Source: Bin55 sp965199895 (lineage in GTDB: Bacteria > Pseudomonadota > Gammaproteobacteria > Pseudomonadales > Azotimanducaceae). Taken from it: a stretch of DNA of 64,000 bases. The position numbers and the translations under genes are program-made. Shown piece by piece: positions 52,044 to 61,190 of the stretch (position 1 is the stretch's first letter; each line of letters starts with the position of its first letter). The DNA lies in assembly GCA_965199895.1 (NCBI GenBank), contig CBDATJ010000015.1, positions 241,815 to 305,814 on the forward strand. The letters are read 5' to 3'. The notes under the pieces were generated by a model. The model was not told the origin of the DNA. It saw nothing but the letters and a program-made list of their open reading frames with translations, and did no database searches.

Positions 52044-52961
52044 ATGACTTCAGCCTACAGCGTCTCATTTGACAATGTTTACAAGTTATTTGGCTCATTT
52101 TCAGCACTTAGCAAACTCTCCCTCAAAATACCAAAGGGTTGCGTCTACGGATTCATCGGACCCAACGGGGCAGGGAAGACTACTGCCATGCGCATCTTGG
52201 TGGGAATAACGAAACCAACTTCTGGAGCAATTTCAGTGCTCGATTCAGATGATGCACGTAGTGTGCGCAATTTGATTGGCTACCTTCCAGAAGAAAAAGG
52301 TTTGTACAAGCGAATGAAAGTCCTTGATTACATCGTCTATTTTGGTCGTTTGAATGGCATGAAAAAAGCAGATGCTACGAAGCGTGCTCAGAGCTTATTG
52401 AACCAATTTCAACTCACACAATGGCAAAAAGACCGTTGTCAAACTCTCTCCAAAGGAATGGGACAGAAGGTTCAACTGATTGCTACATTGGTGCACGACC
52501 CAGCGCTCATGATTCTTGATGAGCCTTTCAGTGGATTAGATCCTGTGAATGTCGAAGTTGTTCGAAAAATTATCCAAGACAAAATCCAAGCCAATTCCTC
52601 AGTGATCTTATCTACTCACATCATGGAACAGGCCGAAACTCTGTGTGATGAACTAGTTCTCATCAATAAAGGAAAAGCAGTCCTAGAAGGAACTATCGAT
52701 GAGGTTAGGACGGGAGATACGATTTCAATCGAACACACCAAGGACAAAGAAGCATTTGATGGTTTGGAAGGTATCGTGTCGATTAAGCAACTAGGGCGTA
52801 CAGCGAACTTACAGGTCGTGCCCGAGTATGATGTTCAAACATTAATAGCCCAGATTCTCAACCGCACTGAAGTACTCAAATTTAACGCTAGTTCAACCTC
52901 ACTACACGACGTATTCATTCGAGAGGTCGGTCAGCAAGACACAGATGCAATAACTGCTTAA
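52044..52961 (+). CDS. ABC transporter ATPase, NatA type
   Basis: A 305-residue cytoplasmic ATPase of an ABC-2 exporter. Walker A is FIGPNGAGKTTAMRIL, the signature LSKGMGQKVQLIATL, Walker B LMILDEPFSGLDPVNVEV, with the switch His in LSTHIMEQAE. The C-terminal ~80 residues are the DUF4162-like domain common in NatA-type proteins. ATG 52044 is preferred over TTG 52035 three codons upstream. The stop overlaps the natB start (TAATG), so the two are coupled. NatAB-type pumps export Na+ or small molecules. The substrate here is not known. Confidence 0.92.
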   Translation: MTSAYSVSFDNVYKLFGSFSALSKLSLKIPKGCVYGFIGPNGAGKTTAMRILVGITKPTSGAISVLDSDDARSVRNLIGYLPEEKGLYKRMKVLDYIVYFGRLNGMKKADATKRAQSLLNQFQLTQWQKDRCQTLSKGMGQKVQLIATLVHDPALMILDEPFSGLDPVNVEVVRKIIQDKIQANSSVILSTHIMEQAETLCDELVLINKGKAVLEGTIDEVRTGDTISIEHTKDKEAFDGLEGIVSIKQLGRTANLQVVPEYDVQTLIAQILNRTEVLKFNASSTSLHDVFIREVGQQDTDAITA

Positions 52962-54556
52962 TGCCTAGCGCTTTTCAACAAATATGGCTGGTTGCGCGAC
53001 GCGATTGGTCTGATGCAGCTTCTTCAAAAGTCTTTTGGATTGCCAGTCTACTGGGCCCTGTCCTGATTGTTGTGTTTGCAGTCGTCTCAGGAATGCTTGT
53101 GAACATCTCTGTTACTTCGAGTGGAACGGTGAGTTATGGAGTGCTCGATCGTAGTGGAGGACTGGCAGAAGATATCGCAGCAGAAATCAAGACAGATGCT
53201 CTCATAGATTTTTTTGAGGAACTCGATCTAGAAGACCTAACTGAAGAGGAGAACATCGTTCGCTGGGTGGTCAATGAAATTGAAACAGTAGGTTTAGACA
53301 GTGTTATCACTAGCCTAGTAACCATCAATGACTCTGAAGTCAAACAACAGAAGTTACAGGATTTTATTACCTGGTGGCAAGATAACACCCAGAGAATCAT
53401 AGAACTGGCTCCTTCAGTTTCTATGTCCAAATATATACACATAAATATAGATGAAGATGATGAAATCTCGAACACCCCTAAACAATCGATGTTCAATCGG
53501 TTGATTGAAGATGAATCTATCTTAGGATACTTCGTGATTCCCGAGGATGTTGTCAATTCCTACCAAGGTGCGCAGTTTGTTACCTCAGAGATCCTTGATA
53601 CTAGCGATATCAGCGATTGGTATGGGTCATACGCAAATACAGTCGTGCAACAAAAGCGATCAGAAATTGCAAATATTGATGCAGAAACTGCTGCGTGGAT
53701 TACGCAAAGAGTGTACTTCAATCCCAGCAAACCAATCGACGGAACGGATCCTGATTCTGCTGGTTCAGAAGAATTTTCATTACTTGAAACTGCGGGTCGA
53801 TTTATCCCAGCAATCTACCAATACGTTCTTTGGTTTATGGTCTTGATTGGTTCAACCATGTTGATGACGAACACGATAGAGGAAAAATCCTCGAAACTAG
53901 TAGAGGTTTTGTTGTCTGATATGGACGCTAATCTACTAATGGACGGTAAGCTACTTGGTAGTGCATTGATACTGCTTACCGTGATAGGATGTTGGCTAAC
54001 GCTACCAACATTGCTCTTTGGATTTGGTGGTGGTTCATTACTTCTGTTCAACCCCACTATGGCAGAAATCGTCAATATGGAGTTACTTGGAACGATATTC
54101 AAACCCATTTACCTGGTCAACTTTGTCATCTTTCTGGTAATGGGGTTTGCGTTTTATGGATATTTGTTATCAGCTGTGGGGGCAGTGTGTGAGAATGTGA
54201 GAGATGCTCAAGTCTTATCGACCCCAATCACATTATTTCTCGTTGTACCAATGTTGTTGATCGTTCCTCTTGCGTTGAATCCAGATGGTTTGTTGGCGAT
54301 CATATGCGCTGTTATACCGCCCTTTACCCCCTTTGTGATGATGACTATCTCAGCAGAATTACCTGCATTGCCTTGGTATCTTTTGATAGTTGCGTGGATG
54401 GCTGTGGCAACCTATGGCACTCGGTGGGTTGCCGGAAGAATCTATAGTCGGGGTATCCTACTCGAACAGAAACCCAAAGGATTAAAGGGTTTGCTCAGCT
54501 TGGTTCGTGATGACAATTCAAACCAAACTCAGGCCTCTTCATCTACGAACATCTAG
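52961..54556 (+). CDS. ABC-2 permease, NatB type
   Basis: A 531-residue membrane protein paired with the upstream ATPase. One transmembrane helix (residues about 22-48) is followed by a ~240-residue extracytoplasmic domain, then about six helices from residue 285 (IYQYVLWFMVLIGSTMLMTN, LLGSALILLTVIGCWL, YLVNFVIFLVMGFAFYGYLL, TLFLVVPMLLIVPLAL, LPWYLLIVAWMAVATYGTRW). NTIEEKSSKLVEVLLSDMDA, between the first two of these helices, is a conserved feature of NatB-type permeases. A relict paralogue of this gene lies at 51.2-51.8 kb. Confidence 0.92.
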   Translation: MPSAFQQIWLVARRDWSDAASSKVFWIASLLGPVLIVVFAVVSGMLVNISVTSSGTVSYGVLDRSGGLAEDIAAEIKTDALIDFFEELDLEDLTEEENIVRWVVNEIETVGLDSVITSLVTINDSEVKQQKLQDFITWWQDNTQRIIELAPSVSMSKYIHINIDEDDEISNTPKQSMFNRLIEDESILGYFVIPEDVVNSYQGAQFVTSEILDTSDISDWYGSYANTVVQQKRSEIANIDAETAAWITQRVYFNPSKPIDGTDPDSAGSEEFSLLETAGRFIPAIYQYVLWFMVLIGSTMLMTNTIEEKSSKLVEVLLSDMDANLLMDGKLLGSALILLTVIGCWLTLPTLLFGFGGGSLLLFNPTMAEIVNMELLGTIFKPIYLVNFVIFLVMGFAFYGYLLSAVGAVCENVRDAQVLSTPITLFLVVPMLLIVPLALNPDGLLAIICAVIPPFTPFVMMTISAELPALPWYLLIVAWMAVATYGTRWVAGRIYSRGILLEQKPKGLKGLLSLVRDDNSNQTQASSSTNI

Positions 54557-54760
54557 TTTCAACTCAGTTTCTTTCATATCAACCAACGACCTAATCAATG
54601 CATTGCCGCTTCCTGAAGAGCGAAACGTTTGATTTCTTTTGTGGTCAGGTTTTCGACAGAACGATCGTGAGGTATTGATTCAATTGTGTGAACACAGCTT
54701 GTATCCCCGAACTAACTCGAGAAAGAAACTTGTAGAGAGCGATAACAGAGGATGAGAGTC

Positions 54761-54802
54761 ATGGAAACATTCTTTGTACCTAGCAATTCACAGCCGCTGT
54801 GA
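54761..54802 (+). CDS. Short leader ORF coupled to moaA
   Basis: ATG 54761 opens a 13-codon frame, METFFVPSNSQPL, preceded by GAGG about 9 nt upstream. Its TGA overlaps the moaA GTG start (GTGA). A longer version starts at ATG 54752. moaA has no Shine-Dalgarno of its own, so reinitiation from this leader is a plausible way to start moaA. The rest of 54557-54751 has no gene. A Moco riboswitch would fit by position, but I could not recognise one. Confidence 0.45.
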   Translation: METFFVPSNSQPL

Positions 54803-55761
54803 TCGATAACCTAGGCAGACGATTTAAAAGTCTACGAGTAAGTTTGACCGCAGCATGCAACTATGCGTGCACTTACTGTGTACCAAACGGAAAGAAACTA
54901 CAACCGCTAAGTAAAGAACTGTCGGGCGACGAACTCATTAATGCGATTCGACTATTGGTCGACATCACAGGAATAGACAAACTAAGAATCACCGGTGGTG
55001 AACCACTAATTTCGTCCAAATTTGACCAGTTACTTGAAGGCATCAGTTCAATGCAACTCAAGGATGTTGGTGTGACGACCAATGGCCAATTTCTATTGAA
55101 TAAGATGCCTCAATTATTAGCTTCGAGTGTCCGTCGACTCAACATCAGTCTAGATACTTTAGACGCTGTGGCTTTTCGTTCGATTTCACGTAGCGGTGAC
55201 TTAGAGACTGTGCTCTCTGGGATCGAAGCAGCAGCAGTTGCAGGATTGAAGGTCAAGGTAAATACCGTTCCATTGCGTTCTGCAAATCTAGATCAACTAG
55301 TACCTCTACTTGATTACTGCTTGGATCGAAACATCGAAATTCGATATATAGAACTTATGAATATGGGTCATTTGAAGAACAACTCACAGTACCTGAAAGA
55401 GTTCGTGGGAATGAACGAAATCCTGCAACTAATAGGGCAAAAGTATGAGTATCACCCAGTCATTTCAGCACGGGATTCGACATCAGTCCGGTTTGCGATC
55501 CCTGCCAGGGGATCGTTTGGAGTCATCGCGAACGAATCTGAACCGTTTTGCCGAACATGTACCCGGCTGAGACTATCTTCTAATGGGCAGATCTTTGGTT
55601 GCTTGTCGAACTCGAAGAACTTTTCGATCAAAGAGCATTTATCCAAACCGTACACCGAAGCACTGGTAGAAACACAGCGAATCTTGCATAACGCACTGAA
55701 TCATAAACAAAGACTCGCATTCACCGGTGAGACTACAGTGATGAAGTTTTTAGGTGGTTGA
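54799..55761 (+). CDS. moaA: GTP 3',8-cyclase (molybdenum cofactor biosynthesis protein A)
   Basis: A 320-residue radical-SAM enzyme catalysing the first step of molybdopterin synthesis. The SAM-cluster motif is TAACNYACTYCVPNG. The SAM-binding GGEP is in LRITGGEPLISS. The second cluster cysteines are in FCRTCTRLRLSSNGQIFGCL. The start GTG 54799 gives IDNLGRRFKSLRVSLT, as in homologues. The C-terminus is GETTVMKFLGG, short of the usual double-glycine tail only in spacing. It provides cofactor for the formate dehydrogenase at 20-25 kb. moaC, moaD and moaE are not in this window. Confidence 0.95.
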   Translation: MIDNLGRRFKSLRVSLTAACNYACTYCVPNGKKLQPLSKELSGDELINAIRLLVDITGIDKLRITGGEPLISSKFDQLLEGISSMQLKDVGVTTNGQFLLNKMPQLLASSVRRLNISLDTLDAVAFRSISRSGDLETVLSGIEAAAVAGLKVKVNTVPLRSANLDQLVPLLDYCLDRNIEIRYIELMNMGHLKNNSQYLKEFVGMNEILQLIGQKYEYHPVISARDSTSVRFAIPARGSFGVIANESEPFCRTCTRLRLSSNGQIFGCLSNSKNFSIKEHLSKPYTEALVETQRILHNALNHKQRLAFTGETTVMKFLGG

Positions 55762-55790
55762 TCCGCTCGCTAAGCGAAGCTAACCTGTCA

Positions 55791-57446
55791 TTACATGTTG
55801 GGATATCTTGGTCCGCCACCACCTTCGGGTGCAACCCAGGTGATGTTCTGTGCTGGATCTTTGATGTCACATGTCTTACAGTGCACGCAGTTCTGAGCAT
55901 TGATCTGAAATCGATTCTCTCCCTCGACTTCTATTACTTCATACACTCCAGCAGGACAATATCTCTGAGCAGGTTCAGCGTACTGGGGTAAATTCCGGGT
56001 GAGAGGGATGGAAGCATCATCTAGTACCAAGTGACACGGTTGATTTTCTTCGTGGTTGGTATTCGATAAATAAACACTTGAAGTTTTATCAAAAGCAAAT
56101 ACACCATCTGCCTTTGGATAATAGATTTTTTTACTCTCGTCAGCTTTTTTCAACTGTTTGTGATCAGGTTGACCATTCGAGAATGTGAATGATGTTTTAC
56201 TCCTCAGTATAGAATGCTCAACCCAAGACCACGCAGAACCCAAGAGCATTCCATGCTTGTGCCAAGCTGCTGTAGCGTTGCGTGCTTGATGAAGTTCATC
56301 GTGCAACCAGGATCCTTCGAATCGTTTCTGAAAATCCACAACGTCGTGCCTCTTTCCTGATTGAATCTTGTCAAACGTACCCTCTGCAGCCAAGATACCG
56401 GATTTAATAGCTGTATGAGTTCCTTTGATTTTTAGTGGATTCAGAAACCCCGCATTGTCACCAATCAATAGCGCACCAGGAACGGTAAGTTGAGGTAGGG
56501 CATTGATACCTCCTTTAACAATTGCTTTTGCTCCATAGGATACTCTTCTACCATCAAGTAAAGACTGCTTGATCACCGGGTGGTACTTCCATCGTTGAAA
56601 TTCATCAAACGGACTCAAATATGGGTTGCTGTAATTGAGGTCAACAATCAATCCTAGAGCAATTTGATTGTTTTCAGTGTGGTACGCGAATCCCCCACCT
56701 GTGGCATCGTTTTTGAACCCCAGCGGCCAGCCGATTGTGTGAAGGACTTTACCTATTTGGTGACCGCTATCTGGGACTTCCCAGAGTTCTTTCAGTCCAA
56801 TTGCAAAGTTCTGGTGAGCGCAATCACGGTCTAGGTCAAATTTCCGAATGAGTTGTTTGCCCAGATGTCCTCGAGCTCCTTCAGCAAGTAGGGTATACGA
56901 AGCGTGAAGTTCTACACCCGCTTCGTAGGTAGGTTTTTGATTTCCCTGTTGATCTAGTCCCATATCGCCTGTGGCAACACCAATCACTGCATTACGTTTG
57001 TTGTATAACAACTCGTTAGCAGCAAATCCTGGAAAAATGGTGACCCCTAGAGATTCAGCATGATTCGCTAACCAGCGACAGAGAATACCCAGAGAGGTGA
57101 TGTAGTTACCTTTATTGCTACAAGGCTTAGGAACCAATAGATTGGGTATCCGCAATGACTGGTGATCGTTAACGAGAACGTGCATTTCATCCTCTTCAAC
57201 CTTGATCAATGGAAGATCTAGTTTGTGCCAGTTTGGGATCAGTTCATCTAGCGCTCGTGAATAAACTACTGCACCAGAGAGAATATGCGCACCGACTTCA
57301 GATCCCTTCTCGACTACGCAAATGTTGAGTTCAACGCCAGAAGCTTGAGCTAACTGAGCTAACCGAATAGATGCGGAAAGGCCCGCTGGCCCTGCGCCAA
57401 CAATGACGACATCAAAGGGCATAGACTCTCGGTTCGTGTTCTGCAT
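55791..57446 (-). CDS. Electron transfer flavoprotein-ubiquinone oxidoreductase
   Basis: A 551-residue membrane-associated flavo-iron-sulfur enzyme passing electrons from ETF to ubiquinone. The FAD-binding motif is FDVVIVGAGPAGLSASIRLAQ, followed by EKGSEVGAHILSGAVV and GDNAGFLNPLKIKGTHTAIKSG. The C-terminal 4Fe-4S site is in AQNCVHCKTCDIKDPAQNITW, with CPAGVYEV just before. The ORF is open to 57533, but ATG 57446, preceded by GAGGTG, matches family N-termini. It is divergent from etfB-etfA with an 86-base gap, forming a complete ETF module for acyl-CoA or amine oxidation. Confidence 0.96.
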   Translation of the reverse strand: MQNTNRESMPFDVVIVGAGPAGLSASIRLAQLAQASGVELNICVVEKGSEVGAHILSGAVVYSRALDELIPNWHKLDLPLIKVEEDEMHVLVNDHQSLRIPNLLVPKPCSNKGNYITSLGILCRWLANHAESLGVTIFPGFAANELLYNKRNAVIGVATGDMGLDQQGNQKPTYEAGVELHASYTLLAEGARGHLGKQLIRKFDLDRDCAHQNFAIGLKELWEVPDSGHQIGKVLHTIGWPLGFKNDATGGGFAYHTENNQIALGLIVDLNYSNPYLSPFDEFQRWKYHPVIKQSLLDGRRVSYGAKAIVKGGINALPQLTVPGALLIGDNAGFLNPLKIKGTHTAIKSGILAAEGTFDKIQSGKRHDVVDFQKRFEGSWLHDELHQARNATAAWHKHGMLLGSAWSWVEHSILRSKTSFTFSNGQPDHKQLKKADESKKIYYPKADGVFAFDKTSSVYLSNTNHEENQPCHLVLDDASIPLTRNLPQYAEPAQRYCPAGVYEVIEVEGENRFQINAQNCVHCKTCDIKDPAQNITWVAPEGGGGPRYPNM

Positions 57447-57532
57447 TTCACACCTCACAAAGGATCGAAAAATTATAGATTTTGGAATATGAGACAATAT
57501 AGCAGTTCCCAAACATGACACAAGGAAAACCA

Positions 57533-58282
57533 ATGAAAGTACTGTGCGCGGTGAAACGTGTGGTTGATGCCAACGTCAACGTAGTGGTCAAACAAGACGG
57601 TACTGGCATTGAATTAACGAATACAAAAATGGCTCTCAACCCATTCTGTGAGATAGCAGTCGAACAAGGCATCCAACTCAAAGAGGCAGGGATTGCAGAT
57701 GAATTAATCGCAGTAACGGTCGGTTCGCAGAAGACACAAGAGCAAATTCGAGTGTGTTTAGCACTAGGGGCTGATCGAGGCATTGTGGTTGAAGCAGAAG
57801 ACAACCTAGAACCGTTGTCCATTGCTAAAGCACTACAGGCTGTCTATGAGCGCGAACAACCCAAGATTGTTCTATTCGGTAAGCAAAGTATCGATGGTGA
57901 CAACGGACAAACCGGAGCGATGTTCGCAGCGCTGGTTGGGCTACCGCAAGCTACTTTTGCTTCCAAATTAGAAGTAGATGAAGGTAGTGCTGAAGTGATT
58001 CGTGAAGTTGATGGTGGTCTCCAGACCATTTCAGTGAACCTACCTATGGTATTGACGACTGATCTGAGACTGAATACTCCAAGATTTGCGACGTTAAAGA
58101 ACATCATGATGTCCAAACGAAAACCCATCGATACGTTGTCCATGGAAGAGCTGGGTGTAGATGTTCAACGGAGAACAAAACAGTTGAATGTCGAACCCCC
58201 ACCTAAACGTACAGCTGGGATACAAGTTGATTCTGTAGAGACTCTAGTGGACAAACTGAAGAACGAAGCGAAGGTAATCTAA
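57533..58282 (+). CDS. etfB: Electron transfer flavoprotein beta subunit
   Basis: A 249-residue subunit that binds AMP and pairs with EtfA. It begins MKVLCAVKRVVDANVNV and has ALNPFCEIAVEQGIQLKEAG, GADRGIVVEAED, the FGKQSIDGDNGQTGAMFAALVG block and LRLNTPRFATLKNIM (recognition loop region). ATG 57533 follows AAGGAAAA. An ATG at 57515 in frame is less likely. The stop overlaps etfA (TAATG). Confidence 0.97.
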   Translation: MKVLCAVKRVVDANVNVVVKQDGTGIELTNTKMALNPFCEIAVEQGIQLKEAGIADELIAVTVGSQKTQEQIRVCLALGADRGIVVEAEDNLEPLSIAKALQAVYEREQPKIVLFGKQSIDGDNGQTGAMFAALVGLPQATFASKLEVDEGSAEVIREVDGGLQTISVNLPMVLTTDLRLNTPRFATLKNIMMSKRKPIDTLSMEELGVDVQRRTKQLNVEPPPKRTAGIQVDSVETLVDKLKNEAKVI

Positions 58283-59217
58283 TGAGCGCGCTCGTAATTG
58301 CAGACCACGATAATCAGTCTCTCAAACAAAGCACTCTCAATGCGGTGGCGACAGCTCAGCAGTTGAGCTCAGAAATAACGGTCCTAGTAGCAGGTTCTGA
58401 ATGCGACAGCGTTGCCAAAGAGAGTAGTTCAATCAATGGGGTACAAGAGGTATGGGTAGCTGACCAACCCGCGTACGCGCATGCACTTCCAGAAAACATC
58501 GCTCCACTAGTTGTTGATTTAGCTGCTAACTTTGACTTCATAGTGACCGCTCATACTACTACGGGTAAGAACTTTCTTCCTAGAGCAGCAGCGCTACTAG
58601 ATGTTCAAATGATTTCAGACATCATAGAAGTTGTTTCACCAGACACTTTCAAGCGCCCGATTTACGCTGGTAGTGCAATCGAAACAGTCAAAACTAGCGA
58701 CAGCAAAGTCGTTTTATCCGTGCGAGCTACCGCGTTTGATGCTGTGGATGCTGAATCCGGAAGTGCAACCATCACCCATATCGACCAAAACTATGACTTA
58801 CAAATTTCGGCTCATGTGGAAGACAAGATGACTGAAATGGAAAGACCCGAACTACCCGCAGCACGAATCGTGGTTTCAGGTGGTCGAGGCATGAGGGAGG
58901 GTGAAAACTTCAAGATGCTTGAAGAACTAGCAGATGTCCTAGGTGCTGCAGTCGGCGCTTCTCGGGCAGCCGTTGATGCTGGATTTGTTCCGAACGATAT
59001 GCAAGTGGGCCAGACTGGCAAAATCGTCGCACCCGATCTCTACATTGCAATAGGAATTTCTGGTGCTATTCAACATCTAGCAGGTATGAAAGACTCGAAA
59101 GTTATCGTCGCTATTAACAAGGATCTAGACGCTCCAATTTTCCAGCTTGCAGACTATGGTCTCGTCGAAGACTTATTCACTGCGGTACCAGAACTCATCA
59201 GACTCTTGAGGGACTGA
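58282..59217 (+). CDS. etfA: Electron transfer flavoprotein alpha subunit
   Basis: A 311-residue FAD-binding subunit. The N-terminal domain is MSALVIADHDNQSLKQSTLN. The C-terminal FAD domain has RIVVSGGRGMREGENFKMLE, GAAVGASRAAVDAGFVPND, QVGQTGKIVAPDLYIAIGIS, GAIQHLAGMKDSKVIVAINK and DLDAPIFQLADYGLVEDL, which are highly conserved in the family. Its start overlaps etfB by one base. It converges on pyrB with a 64-base AT-rich gap. Confidence 0.97.
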   Translation: MSALVIADHDNQSLKQSTLNAVATAQQLSSEITVLVAGSECDSVAKESSSINGVQEVWVADQPAYAHALPENIAPLVVDLAANFDFIVTAHTTTGKNFLPRAAALLDVQMISDIIEVVSPDTFKRPIYAGSAIETVKTSDSKVVLSVRATAFDAVDAESGSATITHIDQNYDLQISAHVEDKMTEMERPELPAARIVVSGGRGMREGENFKMLEELADVLGAAVGASRAAVDAGFVPNDMQVGQTGKIVAPDLYIAIGISGAIQHLAGMKDSKVIVAINKDLDAPIFQLADYGLVEDLFTAVPELIRLLRD

Positions 59218-59281
59218 TGAGGTAGGACTAGTTAATTTTTTTCTTTTAACCGAGTTATATCCATTGATGATTAATGTTCTA

Positions 59282-60247
59282 TCAGAAATCCAATACATCT
59301 AGAACCAGCGCGAATACTGCCATGCGCACGATTAACCCATTGTCTGACTGTCTAAAAATTGCTAGGTTTGGATTCGTATCTAGGTCTGTGCTCAACTCTT
59401 GAGCACTAGGTCTCGAATCTCGGGGTAGGGGGTGCATGATGATGGTTTCTGGATCGCAACATCTCGAATAGATTGCTTGATTTAATCTAAAGTGTCCTTG
59501 ATGTTTCTCAGCTTCTTCTTTGCTATCAAACCGCTCAGATTGAGTTCGAGTCATGTAGAGAACATCAACATCTTGTATTCCTTCTTCTAGGGAATGAAAC
59601 TGCAAGACCCGGTGCCCTCGATCCTTCACTAAAGCGATGATTCCTTCAGGTAGATGCAAACTTTCAGGAGATACCAGGTGAAAGGTTATATCCTCAAAGA
59701 CTGAAACAAGCTTTAGGAGTGAATGTACGGTTCGTCCATACTTGAGATCACCAACAACAGCTAGTGAGAAGCCTTTGAGATCCTTTTTCTTTGCCTCCAA
59801 TTCTTGATTGATGGTGTAAATATCCAAGATTGCTTGTGTGGGATGTTCGTTTGCACCATCGCCGGCGTTTATGACTGGAACTTTTGAGTGTTTAGCAAAT
59901 TCAGCCACTGCACCAGCTTCCGGATGTCTCATGACTACGCAATCGCAATACGCTGATATCACTCTAGCGAAATCATGTAGAGATTCACCTTTAGCAATCG
60001 CTGAAGCTTCTGCGCCAACAGTTTCTCTCACACTACCTCCGAGACGATTGAATGCAGAACCGAAAGATAGTCGTGTTCGAGTGCTTGGTTCCCAAAAAAT
60101 ACTGCAGAGTACATAACCCTCCAAGACTCTCGAAATTCGGTCTTTTTCTAGGTAGGATTCAAGCTTTTGAGCACCCAAAAACGCTGATTCGACATCTGTA
60201 CGAGTCAACTGATCTACGGACAAGATGTGATTGTTGGGAAAAGTCAT
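59282..60247 (-). CDS. pyrB: Aspartate carbamoyltransferase catalytic subunit
   Basis: Second step of pyrimidine synthesis. A 321-residue product of the E. coli PyrB type. The carbamoyl-phosphate site is WEPSTRTRLSFGSAFNRLGG, followed by VVMRHPEAGA, VINAGDGANEHPTQAILD, VVGDLKYGRTVHSLLK and HPLPRDSRPSAQELSTD. No regulatory pyrI follows in the window. ATG 60247 gives TFPNNHILSVDQL, matching family N-termini. A TTG at 60298 would add 17 residues without similarity. I saw no clear Shine-Dalgarno. Confidence 0.95.
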   Translation of the reverse strand: MTFPNNHILSVDQLTRTDVESAFLGAQKLESYLEKDRISRVLEGYVLCSIFWEPSTRTRLSFGSAFNRLGGSVRETVGAEASAIAKGESLHDFARVISAYCDCVVMRHPEAGAVAEFAKHSKVPVINAGDGANEHPTQAILDIYTINQELEAKKKDLKGFSLAVVGDLKYGRTVHSLLKLVSVFEDITFHLVSPESLHLPEGIIALVKDRGHRVLQFHSLEEGIQDVDVLYMTRTQSERFDSKEEAEKHQGHFRLNQAIYSRCCDPETIIMHPLPRDSRPSAQELSTDLDTNPNLAIFRQSDNGLIVRMAVFALVLDVLDF

Positions 60248-60431
60248 GATAAATCGGGAGTCAGCACTGATAGTGAGTTCTGGAATTTTGCACAACACCC
60301 CAACTAGAGAAGCTACCGAAATGATGAGAATCTGATGTGAGTGTTCGAAGTGATGTTCTAGTCAAGTGACTCACACGAATAGGTTCATTTCTATTCATGC
60401 TTCACTCAGATACTACCTAGATAGTGCCATA

Positions 60432-61020
60432 GACTCCATCATTTCTTAACCACCACAGACCAATGATTCAAGTCATCGTATTTCTTTGCCTTCGCTGTAG
60501 CGATTCTTACCTTCATCTCACAGGTATACAACACCAAACCTAGGAAATGGATACACCAATCAAGAATACTTGTGCAATTGTGGACTGAATGGTTTTCCAA
60601 TTTTGAACTAGAGAACAATCGACTAGATTGTTCACCTATTGGATTGATGAAACGAGAAGAACATCTTATAAACTGCAAGAAACAGCTGAATTATTGAAGA
60701 TTCTGATATCCGAGTTTCACAAGAAGATTCGAATCGCTACGTGCTCTCGATAGAAATTCTTGAGTACATATGATGACGAAGAAGAAATTATGATTTGAGT
60801 GGTTGATCCAACCAAGATGGATTCGGACTGAGAGTTTGAAATGAGCGATCAGAGTTCGATCCACCGATTAAACTGAATTTCAGGAACAGCTACCAATTCA
60901 AATAGTGCTGCGATTTGATTGGATCATGCTAATCTGACAACAGGTTGTGCAATCTCTCGATCTTCACAAACTTACCTCTGTTAATTCTGAATCAAAGGTT
61001 AACCTTATAGCTCAGCTGCA
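60432..61020 (+). pseudogene. Decayed EF-hand paralogue, upstream copy
   Basis: This stretch is collinear with the intact gene at 61191-61976, including its 5' leader. GACTCCATCATTTCTTAACC and the following ACCACA (60432-60457) match 61151-61177. AACTGCAAGAAACAGCTGAA then TTATTGAAGATTC (60671-60702) matches 61427-61464. The segment 60750-60845, with AACCAAGATGGATTC and GAGTTTGAAATG, matches the second EF-hand (61515-61610). 60850-60935, with ACCAATTCAAATAGT and GATTTGATTG, matches the third. Frameshifts and stops occur throughout. A signal-peptide-like hydrophobic frame (YFFAFAVAILTFIS) survives at about 60483. It is plainly a dead duplicate. 60248-60431 shows nothing else. Confidence 0.85.
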
Positions 61021-61190
61021 CTCGGTGGTAAGCTTCTTCGTGGTTTCATGAAATCAGTTATCCTTTTTGAAACATCTTAATACTGAAAACACTCTACCAA
61101 GATTAGCACTTAGCGCAAACCCTCAGACTGTAACCAATAATGCCCAACTAGACTCTATAATTTCTTTAACCACCACAAATAGGTTCACCT

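Noticed and set aside
60439..60678. Minus-strand 79-codon frame downstream of the pyrB start
   Set aside because: It is antisense to the EF-hand relict and has no gene-like features.
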